Below are positions 12,528 to 24,765 of a stretch of 64,000 nucleotides of DNA, piece by piece. Numbering within the stretch: position 1 is the stretch's first letter; every line of letters begins with the position of its first letter. The translations under genes were made by a program, and so were the position numbers. This stretch comes from Zygnema circumcarinatum (lineage: Eukaryota > Streptophyta > Zygnematophyceae > Zygnematales > Zygnemataceae), in NCBI GenBank assembly GCA_037447605.1, contig CM074816.1:912753-976752 (forward strand), given 5' to 3'. Below the pieces are notes generated by a model, which saw only the letters and a program-made list of their open reading frames with translations, did not search any database and was not told the DNA's origin.

Positions 12528-13488
12528 TCACGAGCGCCCCCCCAAACCAGGGGCTTCGGCTGCATGTGGGGGAGGCACTTCTGGCGGAGGTGGGGCCTCC
12601 ACTCTGACTCCAATGAGAGGGTCCGCAGCGTCGGGTTCGGAGTCGGGCTTCAGAACGACTCGGCAGAGGGGGCAGGAGCCGTTGGATCTCAGCCACGTGT
12701 CAATGCAAGGCTGCAGCAGGAGCAGCAGGCACCACAGGCGGTTACGGGCGTTTTTTCGTTCATTGGAACGGAGACTATGCAGCAGATATACGCGCGGCGA
12801 CTTGTGCAGAAGCTGCATTTAGTATCTATTTACAACTGAGCAACAAAAAGTCTATAGATTTAACATTCCACATGGCCGCACCACGCACCACGCACTTTAT
12901 GCAGAGAAAGGGCGACAAAAAAGGGAAAACCAACAGAGCGAGAGCAGGTAATGAAAAGGAAAGGGAAGGACAGCAGAGAGGAACGAAGCCCACATCCTAA
13001 ACCTAATGTCTCACCTGATGGAAGGCATGACTACACTTGTCCAGGCGCCGACAGGTGTCCCCCTCCTTGTACTCCGCCAAGCACACAGCGCACTCCCTCC
13101 CCCTCCCCTCCCCAGCCTCTGCGCTCCCTCCTTCCAACACAAACACCTCTCCAAGAGCCGCCACCGCCGCCTCGTCCAACCCTAACCCTAACTGCGCTCC
13201 CGCTTGGCTCCTCCTCCCTCCATCCCTCTCCTGCTCTCCCGCCGGGACCACAATCTCCTGAGCTGCGCAGCGCTGCCAAAAGTACCTCAGCAGGAATGTG
13301 AGCGTCATGATGAAGATGAGCGCCACCACGCTCGCCACGCCGATCTGCGACAGAATCTCAAGCGAGTTGCCGCCCGCACCCTGGTCGCTCCCGCCATCCT
13401 GCATCGTCATCGCGGCGACGGGGGGGGAGGGCGAGGGAGGCCAGAACAGGGGAGGAGGAGGAGGAGGGGAGGGCAGGTCACGTGTCAT
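12528..13488 (-). CDS. ATL-like RING-H2 E3 ubiquitin ligase (two exons)
   Basis: Exons on the minus strand are 13488-13015 and 12710-12528, with donor CAG/GTGAGA and acceptor CTGCAG, giving about 219 residues. Order: a proline-rich N-terminus, one membrane segment (GVASVVALIFIMTLTFLLRYFW, here only indicated by its hydrophobic run), a GLD-type motif (LGLDEAAVAAL), then a RING-H2 finger. The finger is CX2C...CSHAFH, then across the intron CIDTWL and CPLC, so all eight zinc ligands are present. In the ATL family such proteins are membrane-anchored E3 ligases that recruit an E2; the target here is unknown. The GLD-type motif lacks the usual LP proline (LGE instead). I chose the ATG at 13488 because it keeps the short N-terminus usual for ATLs; in-frame ATGs at 13635 and 13599 upstream and one just before the membrane segment are alternatives. 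Confidence 0.8.
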
Positions 13489-15485
13489 GCTGCCGACACT
13501 CCGCCACTGTCGACGGCAGCCATGGCATGGCCACTGTGGCAAGGAGCAGCATCTGTACCAGGCACTGTACCGGGATATTTTCTTTCTTTTCTGCCCCGCC
13601 ATACGGCAGTCGACGTGGACCTTCCGATGCTCCATAAAAAATAATCGTTTTTATATCGGACGGTACGCGTTCGATTTCATGTCTGCCCGATAATACGGGC
13701 AGATCCAAAGAAACTACATGGACCGTCGGATTAGTCTTGTTGCGATCTGCAGGGATCGATCTGCGGTGGCGCCACCGAGAGGAGGAAAAAGCGTGACATC
13801 GACGGGGCGGTGGCCGTACGGACGGAGGCGGCTGGAGGCTCAGATCAGCGCCACGTGGCGTCGCTGTGCTTGCCGGCTGGCGACAAAATCCGTAACGAGA
13901 AAGGTACGGCAAAGCGGCTCCGCAAGTTTTGTCGTTTTTTCTGGCGATTGTGTACGGAGGGAGGATTTCCTGGCCACTACGGAAGCTTCGTTGAGTGCAA
14001 TTTGTCGCCTTGTGTGAAAGACAAGTGGCCGGCTCCAAGTGGTTTCGTACGGGACTAGCAGTCACTGCCGTACGTCAGCAAGGGGCACATTATGTCCGAG
14101 AGGCTAGGGACCAAGGGGAACTCGTAGGTACCTAGGCTTGTGGAACTTGACTTCATGGTTGGGCATATAGAGGTCGACTGTAGGGGCTAGGGGAGCATGA
14201 AGGAGCCGGATCGGCTGTGCAAAGGTAATCGAAGTGTCGAATGGACCGGGAGAAAGAGGAATGGAAGTGGCATTGATCTCACGATGGCGAGGCCATCAAA
14301 TGTACACGGACAAAATCAGCATGGGGAACCACGAGGAACTGGTCGTGAAGGACCTCAGCACAAGAAAATAGGAGCGGAAAGCTACGCCTAGGCTCAACAA
14401 CGCAGCCCTAGAAGCAGCCGCGAAGGTCACCAAGCGGGTGTCCCTGCCTGCCAAGCACACAGGCGCATGGCTGTACGGCGTAGGTCGGACCATAGGGTGG
14501 GCAACCATTGGCCAACCATTGCTTGGTCCCATGGTTGGCTGGCAATGGCTCGCGACCACTGCAACCAATAGTTCGAACCATGGGGAATGGTTGGCTAGGT
14601 TCGACACCAATGGTTGCCAACAGTTGGAACCACTATTACAATAACCTCGATGCAGGGATGACAGCTACTTGGGCTGCGCAAATTTGGAAGCTTGCTTTCA
14701 CAGCCTGTGCAGCTCGAAGCTCTGCTGGCTGGACCTGCCCCTCGGCGTGCTCCAGACTTGCTTTCAGGGTGGCCACCTGGCATGCCAGAGGAGAGAGACA
14801 GGATGAAAGGGAGAGTGGAGAACGTGGCCTTAGATTGAGAATAATAGTGGGAGGTGGATAGGAAGGGGAGAGAGAGGGAGGGAGCGAGAGGGAACGAGAC
14901 GAGGGGGGGGAACGGACATGAGACGAACACGACCTCAGGGGCGGTGCAAAAGGACTGAGGGCATTACTTGGTAGGAAAACATATCTAATATTGAACTGGC
15001 TCCCTAACTGATGGTTGGCAACTTGCTGGCAACCATTGGCAATGATTGGCTGTGCCATTCCAACAGTTGGTCCATTGGTCCGACCCGTGCCTGCCCCCAC
15101 ACTCCAAATTTACATTTCACCTTCACTTCCCTGAACCCAGATGATCCACGGTTCCGTACGGTACGGGGCCCATCCTGACCCCCGATCCTGAACCCTCCGC
15201 CTTACAGCCCCGCGCCAAACACAAAATATCGGGGGGATCGCGCAATGGCCCAAAATCCGGCGGGCCTCCGCGGCACCTCATTGGCTGCACCGACATTTTT
15301 TTTTGTCTGTCCGGCGGTGCAGCCCCTCCAGCCCGCGCTCTGGGCAACCCTAAACACGTGCGTCCTGCCACGTGTCACCGCCTCCTGCGCCCTCTCGTCC
15401 GTCCCGTCCCACCTCCGACTCCCTCTCTCTCTCTCTCAATCTCTCGCTCACACTCTCTCTCTCTGCTCGGCAGCCGCGCACAGCC
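13489..15485. other. Divergent spacer between RING-H2 and thioredoxin genes
   Basis: No gene is convincingly supported in this 2-kb stretch. It must hold the promoters of both flanking genes. GGTTGGCAACC-type palindromic motifs cluster at 14496-14640 and 15007-15070; a GA-rich tract lies at 14860-14910 and a CT-rich tract at 15420-15465. Confidence 0.5.
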
Positions 15486-15739
15486 ATGGCGGCTGCTGCT
15501 TGCACTGGCGCGGGGCTGGCGGCTGTCTGCGGCACGCATGGCAGTCTGCCATCGAGGACCGCAGCCACGTGTCAGCTGGCGGTTGCAGATGCGCGTTCAC
15601 GTGGCGTCGGCCACGTTAGGCGCCACACGTGTGCGCTCCGATCGGCGTTTGCGGGGCGGGATGTGGCCGGTGAGAGGCGAGGGGCGAGCGGAGAAGGGCG
15701 CCGGGAGGCAGGCGCTATCTCCTGCAGCAACGTGGTATG
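15486..15739 (+). CDS. Possible transit-peptide exon of the TRX z-like gene
   Basis: An ATG in good context (CAGCCATGGCGG) opens a frame rich in Ala, Ser, Thr, Arg and Gly and poor in acidic residues at first, like a chloroplast transit peptide. The frame stays open to about 15740, where a CGTG/GTATGC donor could end it. The known TRX z proteins need such a leader and the thioredoxin exon at 16171 lacks one. However, the phases of the donor and of candidate acceptors near 16147-16152 do not agree, so the link is unproven. Confidence 0.35.
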
Positions 15740-16170
15740 CGGACGGATGAGGGGGAGGGAGGAGGGAGGGACGGGAGGGAGGGAGGGAGGGAGGGAGAGA
15801 AAAGGGATAGAGGAGGAAAGTGGGAGGAGACAGAGGGTGGGGGAGGGGATGTGGGAAGTGAGTGGAAAGAGAAATTTTATGAGGGACTGAGGATAAGGAA
15901 TGGGGAGGTGGAGTAAAAATAGAGGCAGAGAGGAAGGAGAGAGAGGTAAAGGAAGAGCAGGGAGGCTGGAGACAGTTAGCAGTGAATATTGATGCTTTGC
16001 ACTCTGAAGGCGGCTTCCAGGATGAACATTAGAGCTGACAATCCTCTAACCTTAAAGATCATTGCAAACCCTACAAAGATATTGAAAGCCTAACCTTAAA
16101 ATCCAAAGAAAAATAGACTCTGAGATATTGCTTAAGGAACGCTTAATGAGGAAGGGTCTCTTGTGGCGGG

Positions 16171-17186
16171 ATGGCGCAGCAAAAAGTGAGTGCGAAGGAG
16201 CTGACGGACATGCTGGTGCTGGAGCGCACTGTGCCCATAGTGGTGGACTTTTACGCCACGTGGTGTGGCCCCTGCCTGCTGCTCGCGCAGGAGCTCGAGA
16301 AGGTGCGCCCCTCTGCGCGCTCTACTGGAATGAATACGTGCGGCTTCAATTGTGGATGCGAAGATGTGTAAAACTGTGTTTAAGCAGTTCTATTTTGCGG
16401 TCCTTCTCGTATCTTAGTGGTAGGACTTCAGCGATATTAGAAGTAGCATCATTAGTAGTAGCAGCAGCGGCAGCAGCAGTAACAGTAACTGTAGTACTAA
16501 CAGCACTAGTGGTGGGAATAGCGGTAGGAGTACCAATAGTAGTATTCCTAGAAGTAAAAGGAGTATCAGTAGTTCGAGGAGTACTGCTATTAATAGTAGC
16601 AGCAGCGCCTGCAGCAGCAGCAGAAGTAGTAGTGCTCTCTTATGAGTTGCAGAAACGCTGATAGCAATAGTGAATAGTAGTACTAGTAGTAATGTTTGTA
16701 GTACTACTAGCAGCTGTAGTCGTAGTACGCAAGTATTTGAGTTGTCTCCCTATTGAGGTGCCGAGGGCTCCACCATTGCTCCTCTGCTCCTCCTTTCTTT
16801 CTTTTTTAAATCTTCACGGGGGACTTTTTTCTGTGGGCAGCTGGCGCTGGAATACGACGGGCAGGTCAAATTTCTGAAGGTGGATACGGATGAAGAATAC
16901 GAGCTTGCAAGCCAGCTTGAGGTGGGTCTTCAAATCGGAGCAGGACAGGGATGAATGTGGGTGTCATTTCCAATTGGCATCGTATGATGTGATACGATGT
17001 AGTATGGTATTGTTTACTGTTATTTGATGTCTGTATGGTATGGTATTGAATGAGTATGGTGAGGGTGCGCAGATTCGCGGACTGCCTACCATGATCTTCC
17101 TGAGCCGCGACAAGGACAAGCTCGGCAGCCGCGTGGAGGGCCTGCACTCCTCTGAGACCATCCGCGGCATCATCGCCGAGCTCTAG
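16171..17186 (+). CDS. Thioredoxin of TRX z / CITRX type
   Basis: Exons are 16171-16302, 16841-16921 and 17073-17186, all phase 0 with GT-AG borders. The thioredoxin fold is complete: active site WCGPC at residues 31-35, the QELEK helix, the [11 protein letters not shown] strand and the cis-proline loop GLPT. The KVDTDEEYE and RGLPTMIF segments and the short C-terminal [13 protein letters not shown] end resemble plastid thioredoxin z (CITRX). In land plants that protein is part of the plastid-encoded RNA polymerase complex and is reduced by other plastid thioredoxins. The ATG at 16171 gives a product without targeting peptide, so a 5' exon is probably missing (see 15486-15739); an in-frame stop just upstream at about 16147 limits extension without splicing. 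Assignment to TRX z rather than another plastid thioredoxin rests on remembered similarity. Confidence 0.8.
16435..16740. repeat. Imperfect trinucleotide (AGT/AGC) repeat in thioredoxin intron 1
   Basis: The intron between the first two thioredoxin exons is dominated by AGT, AGC and related triplets for about 300 bp. The open frame this creates on the plus strand is low-complexity and not a gene. Confidence 0.6.
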
Positions 17187-18059
17187 CTCCTGCCTCACTC
17201 TCTCCTCTTAGACATTAGAATTTTAATTTTCATTTTTTGGTGGCCTTCATGTCGTACAGACAATAGGTGGTCCTCGCAGTTCGCAGTTTGTAGATTGTAG
17301 TTTGTAGCTTACGGTAAACAGGTCTGCTGCTCTGCTGCAACTCTTCGCACAGTGGAGAGAGTTCACGAAGGCGACCTTATTGTTTTGTTGCGTTTAGAAT
17401 AACAAAAGCAAGGGAGTAGGAAACTTGAGGGCGAGCATAGGCCTTTTGCCGATCAATCAGTTATTTAGGGATTATGGGGTTTTATGGTGTTTGCTTGCTG
17501 GCAATATACTGTGTTGTACCCCCCTTCGGTGGTTGCGTAGGGTTCAGGTTTTTGAAAGTGGCAGGTTTGAACGTACGTACATAAAGAAACATGCATATTA
17601 TCACTTCACTTTTTTAGCTGCTCAGTGTCACTAGCGCAGCAGCAAAACAACTAATCTGGCCTCGCCATCGTGAGTTCAATGCCATTTTCCCCTCTCCTTA
17701 TCTGACATCCCATCAACATTCAGCCTGTCACTGGCTCAGTGATTTGTTTGGGCTCTCAGAGTTGAGAGCTGATGTGAGCAGAGCAAATTCGGGTCCTATG
17801 AAAAGTTGGACATATACGGGCTGTGGTATCGTAAGTACCTTCAGAGATGTTCTATGCCCGTGACGCAGTTGCCTGTAACAGGGTGCACTTGCCAGAACCA
17901 AAACCAGAAACACATAGAACGGATCGAAAGTCTCAAACCCTAATTTTACACTGTCGACATCCTGCAAACCATATACCACGTCCGTCCCTTCCTTCCCTCC
18001 ATGCGTGCGATCATGACACGTGTCGTCTCCTCCGGGCCTTGCAGGCCCCTTCTCCTGTG
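17187..18059. other. Spacer between thioredoxin and SbcD-SbcC genes
   Basis: No gene is supported. It holds the 3' UTR of the thioredoxin gene and the presumed promoter of the next gene. A telobox-like AAACCCTAA lies near 17936. Confidence 0.5.
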
Positions 18060-21000
18060 ATGGCCTTGCGAATTGCATCCATGGCCTGCTATTCCTTCAC
18101 CCCCTCACGCCCGCCATGGCCCGCTTCCTGCAAGCCCCCGCATCTGCAAAGAATGCACTTGCTGCTGCCGCCATGGCTGCGCCACGTGACACTCCTGCAA
18201 CCACATGGCGGCGCCGCGCAGCTCCTTCCTGCAGCGTCAGGCTGCTGCAGAACCTTTTCTCTCCTGAACCCTCCTGTCTCCTATCTGTACACCTCACCAG
18301 ACCCTGTTCCGAATCCTAACCCTATTTTGAACCCTAGTTTTACCCCTAGTCAAGCAAGTGTGCATTCTGGCAAGCTGCCATGGCCGGTGCATTCACGGGA
18401 GAGCCGCTGGATTGTTAGGTGCCTTTCCGGAAGCTCTGTAGTGGAAAGCTTGTCATTGACGTCTACTGAAACAAGAAAAACTGCGGAGAAAAAGCCCAGA
18501 AACAAGGCAACCAGGAAGAAGAAGGTGCTTCCGGAAGTGCAGGAGACAGACAGCTTAGGATTAAGTGCTGAAGTGGTCCCAAACCCTAAAAGCTTTCAAG
18601 GGGACTCGACAAACCCTCCGCCAAAAACCGTGCACGTAAGATGTGTCATGCTTTTTTGTACTGTACAGCCTTGCTCATCAACCAGCAAAAATTCTCTAGA
18701 ATATTTTTCCTAATTGGGAAATCATGGTTTTTGACACGGGCTTGCCTTTTAAGTCCTTCCGTGGTTGGCTACGTTTCTTGTCTCATTTAAGTATCTATAT
18801 ACAATAAAGTCGAACAGGTGGAAATCAAGCATTGCGAAAAATGTATTGCGTCCTGAACATGCGTAGAAGCTGATAGTGGACTAGTTTACAGCCTCGCAGA
18901 ATGTGAACGATGGGATAGACCATGACGAGTAAGGTCCACCGTAACGCACGATGATGGTGATAAGGTGAAAAAGAACAATGAGGGTAGGCAAAAAGGTTTA
19001 GAAAATGGTTGTTGTCCTGAATTTCCAACATGCGGAGTCAGTGTTAATTTCTTTCATGCTACATGCAACGGATGCAACGCATTGAACGCATGCAACTTTC
19101 AGACCGATCTGAAGCACAGCATTGACTCTCTCCAAGGTTTTTGAACCAAGTGCATTTTGGCATTTGAAAGCTCCTGTGACCTTGAAAGCTCACGGTATCG
19201 ACATTGAATTGCTTTGCTTCACATCTGTTCCTTTGAGCAAAAAACACTTTTAGCATAACAGGCACTGAGGCATCTTTCCCTTCTCTCGAAATCGGAGCAA
19301 AGGAGCTCCCAAGCTGAGCAACCGCGCATAAAATTGAGAACTAACTTCCATCAATACTTACAGAACTTAAGTCATCCTAAAGCCCATGAACCCCTATTAG
19401 CTATCGAAACCCCTGGCATGTCATGCTCTGAACAAATGCTGCATGGGATGTAGGTGTGCTGAACAGGTAGGAGGTCCTGAAGGGGCGGAATGGGAGTCTG
19501 TGGAGCAGTGGGTGGTCTTCTCAGACCTCCACTTGAGCCGCCGGACAGCCGATGTTTGCATGGAGGTCTTGAAAAGGGTCCATGCGGAGGCGCAGAAGCG
19601 GTAGGGATACACCTTTGCCCTTACATGACGTATTTACAACATTTTTCACTATACGTATTGACTACAGAATATATCAAATACAAACTGCTCTCAGGACTAT
19701 GCAGCAAGTACTTGTAGTAGTGCCATCATTCCACTGTTAGGCGCCGCCGGTTGTGCACATCCTCTTAATCTCTTACAATAACGACTATTGACGACCCATG
19801 CGAATCCTTTCCATGCCCACAACTAAAAAGACTAAATACGTCTTGGCAACAACTTGAATGCAGACCTTCCTTGTGTGGATAGCATCGATCGCAGGCAAAC
19901 ACGGAGAGTGTCCTCTTCTGAAGTTCCTGAGTCCTTGTAGGAAACTTGGATGTTCAGATTTGAGAGTTGAAGGGTTGAGTGTGGGAGTGGGGCCGGCGGC
20001 AGTGGTGCGGGTATCCTGTTCCTTGGAGACTTCTGGCACACCAGAGGAGCCCTTCCTGTTGAGCCTCTCAATGCGGCCCTGGAGGAGATCAGAACGTGGA
20101 CCTGTCCGGCAATCTTCCTCACAGGAAACCACGATCAGGTCCTTCTTCCTCTATTAGGGTTCGGCAACGCTTCATCCTTCTATTCTTGACAGAGCTTTGC
20201 ATTCGGTTTTTTAAAACTCGCCTGTGCGTTTGTTGTTACAATCTAGTTCATAGATTCGAAGCCAACTTGTCCGTTCCATGTTGAGAGGAAGCCTTACACA
20301 GAGCTCTTCAGCAGGCTCAATCATGCATACAGTTTACTCGAATTCCAAAACTCACTCTGAACCATGTGATCCGAAAAGAAATAAGCCTCTTTAAAAACCA
20401 TGAAAGCGGCTCAAAACCCTACTTTTACCATGCATGCATGGCTCTGCATTGCAGGTCTCCCTTAGTGGCCACATCCATGGAATGGAGGTGTTGGAAGTTG
20501 CCAATAGGCTTGTGCGAGTGGTAGACTCCCCCATGCTCTTCAAGGAGGCGCTGTGGCTTCCGTACAGTCATGACCAGTCCCTTCTGAAGGGGGCCATGGC
20601 GGAGCATCCCAATGTCAAGGCCATCTTCTGCCACGTGGACATTGTGAGCCCATGAAACCCCTGCTTTTCCATTATGGGTTTAGGGTTAGCAGGGAGCTTC
20701 CGCATGAGCGTATTCGTTGGGTGGGTAAGGTCATTTTATCTTATTGGTTTTTAGAGATCTCAACAGAATCATATAGACGGCTCTGTGAAACGTTGGGAAA
20801 TTCCGCATTTAGTTTTTGTCATTTTGTCATTTTGTCATTGTCATTTTCATTTAGAGTCGATCTCTGAATGTAAGCAGCTCTTTTAACTTCTGCAGGTTGG
20901 TGCTTTCATGAATGAAATCAGCCAATCCCTGCACGGAATGGAGCCTCACATGTTTCCGCAAGGAACGCCGGTTTACAGCGGACATTACCACAAACCCCAC

Positions 21001-22074
21001 TGCGTGGCTAACACAACCATCACATATGTGGGGGCGCCGTATCAAATTTCTTTCAGTGAGTCCGGGCAGGCAAAACGTTTCCTTTTGCTTGACCGGGATT
21101 GGAAGGTCAGCTGCGCAAATGTTGTCCCAAATCGAAATTTTTGTGGTGTGCTAAGCAGACAGAGTTCAAAGGGAGGGAGAGGGAGTGAGAGAAACAGCGA
21201 AAGAGAGAGAGAGGGAGGGAGGGAGGGTCAGAAAGAGGTGCTTTAAGTGCCTTTGGGAACAAATGGCTCAAAGAGCTCAACTGCTTTGCAGGCATTCCAA
21301 AATCTTTTAGAGCTTTCTCCGTAGATTTTCTTGTTCTTCTGGTGATTTTCGTGTGTTTAGGGTCTCCCCTAAACAAAAAGTGAAAAGAAGAGAAAGGGGT
21401 TTCGGTCTTTGTGCTTTACCCAGTCAATTCAGCATTATACTCAAGCTTGTTCTTTATGCGTCCATCGAACCTTCTATTTTTTTCCTTTTTTTGTGAGGAG
21501 GGGCTCTGTACAGACACCTCATCCGTAGCAATATCCTAATACGCACAAATTTCTATTTCATTGTGTTCTTTATTTCCCCTTTTTTTCCCAGAAAGTGAGC
21601 GATATTCCCATTGACTTGGGCCCCCGCCATTTCACTCTCCCGCCAGATGGCGTTCTGCCATTGGAGGAATTCCGAGAGGGAGATTTTGTGCGATGGCAGC
21701 CTAACAAAGAGCTCGAAACTGACCTTTTGAAAAAGCGCACGGTATTTTTCTTTTCTTTTTTTTGTTATCCTCGATATTTGTTGCATTTTTTTTCCTTTTT
21801 CATGTTTACCGCGTAAGTCGGAGGGTGACTATTACGAAGCTGTTTTTTTGCTGTTTTTTTTTTTTTTTTTTATTTATTTATTTATTTGGCTCGATAGAGG
21901 CTTGCTCTCAGTACGGCATGATGCATTGGTTTTGTAGGAGAAGAGTGAAAGGACGTCTGTTTGTTGGGTCAACGCAGGAATGGCTTCGGGAAAAGGGAGT
22001 CCGAGTGGAGATACTTAATACTCCTGCAATAACAAAGCCTCGAATAGCCTCTGCAGAGCATATGGTGCTCTCTC

Positions 22075-22125
<51 letters not shown>

Positions 22126-24729
22126 CGTTCGCTCGCTCGCACTCTCTCATCACTTGTTTCTATGTAGGATACTCTATAGGTGCTCCTAAGTTGAATCAAA
22201 CTTTGGCATCTGACACTTATCAGAATCAAGCATCCATTCGAAGCCTTTTCAGATTCCAAAGTTGAGAAATTCTTGTCCTGATTGTGAATGGGGACGTTGC
22301 TTTCTTCACACGTGTGTGCAGGACGCGTTCTGCCTCTTTCAAGCATATGCAGAGAGTGTTCACATGTCTAAAGCGAGAGTTGAACTGGCCATTCAGATAT
22401 TGCGAAGCCTACACTTACCCCCTCAGCTCCTCTTGCAACAGACAGGTATGGGCAAAAGTTCTTAAAATCTATGGTTTAGTCTTTACTCCAACGCATATCA
22501 ATAGAAATGCAGAGCAATGATGAGCAGATGGATGTAGGGCTTGCATTGGAATGAGTGAATTTTTCTGATGCTCTCAGTTCGGCCTATTCTTGCGTTTGAG
22601 GAGAGAAGGGAGAGTGGCTTTTGCCTCCCCGACTTCTCTCTCTCTCGTCTTCCCTCCCTCCCCCATTCTTCCAACGTCTTCCTGTCCAGCCCGCTGCCCT
22701 CTCCGTCCATCAGTCCCTCTCTCTATTCTGCTCTCAGCTCCTCTCCTCTTCCTCACCAATCTCCCTCTCTTGCTCCGCTATTGCTTCATCTGTTTTCTCC
22801 TCACTTATCTATCCTCCACCCTCGACCTCAGCCTCTCCCCTTCTCCTTTTGGCGCTCCCTCCTCCTCACACCTCTCCTCTCTACTCTACTTTTCCATCTC
22901 CCCCTCCTCTCCCCATTCCCCCCCTTTGTCTCGCCCCACCCAGCCCTCCTCTCCTCCTCCTCCCCCCTTCCTCTCTCCCTCTCTTATCTCCCTCTCTCCC
23001 ATCTCCCCCTGCAGTGGACCCACCCTTCACAAACCCCCTCCCCCCGCTTTCTCCCTCGTCCCCTGCTCCTCTCTCTGCGTCTCCCCCTTCTTTCCCTTAC
23101 TCTCTCCTCTCTCCCTCTCTCCACTCTGACCCTCCCTTCCCCACTTCCCCCCCTTCAGTTCGCCTGGTCTTGGAGAGCGTGGAGGTAGAGGCGTACGGCC
23201 CCTTCCTCTCTCTCTCCCGCTACCCCCTCCTCTCCCGCGGGCTCCGAGTGGTTTCCGGCCTCAATGCGGACAGCGGCGCGGCCGACTGCAACGGCGCCGG
23301 AAAGACCGCCCTCGTCATGGCTCCACTTTGGGCACTCACAGGCAAGGGCGGCTTACTTTCTAAGAGCTTTAGGGTTTCAAGCAATCCTCAGATTTTTCAA
23401 ATTTTAGGGTTTCTCACATCACAGAATGAGTGATTGAGTCATGTCAGACGACGTCGCAGGGGTTTTTTTTTTTTTTTTTTTTTTTTCTGTGCTGGACCAT
23501 CTTCAGGCAGAGCTGACAGATGCCTTCCCTTTCACGACTTTCGAAGATATTCGGAAACCCTAAACATCTGTACTTTCATAGAACGCAAATATCCCTGAAA
23601 ACTCTCTCTGTCTCTCTTCCCTCCCCTCCCTGAATGCCCACTGTCTCTCTCCCGCATCTCGCCTCTCTCCCTTTCCCACCTTTTTCTCTCTCGCTCTCTC
23701 CCTCTCTCTCTCTTTCTCTTTGTTCCTCCCCGCAGGCACGACTGACCCGAGGCCGGATAGCAGCCGTGGCCTTACAATGGCGGAAATGGTCCATCACGAT
23801 GCTGACACGTGTCGTGTGCGCGTAGCCGGAACCGTCAATGGAGTGCCTTTTGAAGTTGAACGGGCTGCTGGAAAGTACGGTCTTGTCTGTTTCTGCCGCA
23901 TGGATCAACTTTTGTTGGGACTGAACTGAACAGGGAAAGGCTTTTTTATCATTTCAGGATGTCTCATTATGAGGGTAAAGGTCTTAAGGGCTCTAATATT
24001 TTGGGGATTTTTTTGGAGTCGTAGTTTACATTATTGCCTTAGGTGTGAACTCGCAACCTCATCTCTGTGTCTAAAACCTACATGGTGATGGTGGATGCCG
24101 AACTTGCAGCCCTGAAACCCTAAAAAAGCTGTGTTTCAGTACTATGTATGGAGCCTAATGCTTCCCCTTCCTAGTTCGGATGAATCCACTTCTGCAGGAG
24201 AGGAGGACTAAAGTTGTGGGTGGATGGAGAAGATCACACGTGTCAAGAGATTCGGCTGACTCAGCAACGGCTTGATGAACTTCTGTACGCGCCAAAGATG
24301 CCTTCCAAATCTGCGAAAAACCCTAAAAACTTTTCAAATCATTCCCATGATGGCTGTTGAAACATGTGGAGTTCCCTCTGCTTGCTTCATCGCTCTCTTT
24401 ACTTCGTTCTTTAAGCTGCATTTCAACTTTTCATCGTTTGATGTCTTCAAGTCTGTGTGGCGATGATGCAGGGGAGGATGCAACTTGTTGCAGAAAATTG
24501 TGTTCCACGGACAGCATGGAGGAGGGAGGCTCCTTGAAGCGTCCGATAAAGAATTCAAGGTAGGACTGGAATCTCTATAGGCCCTGAAACATGCAAAAAA
24601 AGACATAGTCACTCTCCGCATTCTCACTTTTCCCTTTCCAAACAAAAAAGTTAACTTTTTGTGTATTACTCCCTCCCCTCTCTCCCTCTCTCTCTTCTCC
24701 CCCCCCCTCTCTCTCTCTCTCCCCCTCTC

Positions 24730-24765
<36 letters not shown>

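Noticed and set aside
17847-18059. Upstream in-frame extension of the SbcD-SbcC-like gene
   Set aside because: The frame is open, but the ATG at 18060 has better context and gives a plausible leader; the extension has no supporting motif.
22568-23433. Long Ser/Pro/Leu open frames in three registers
   Set aside because: They follow a pyrimidine-rich intron tract; only 23159-23341 is exon, recognised by the Walker A region and phase agreement.
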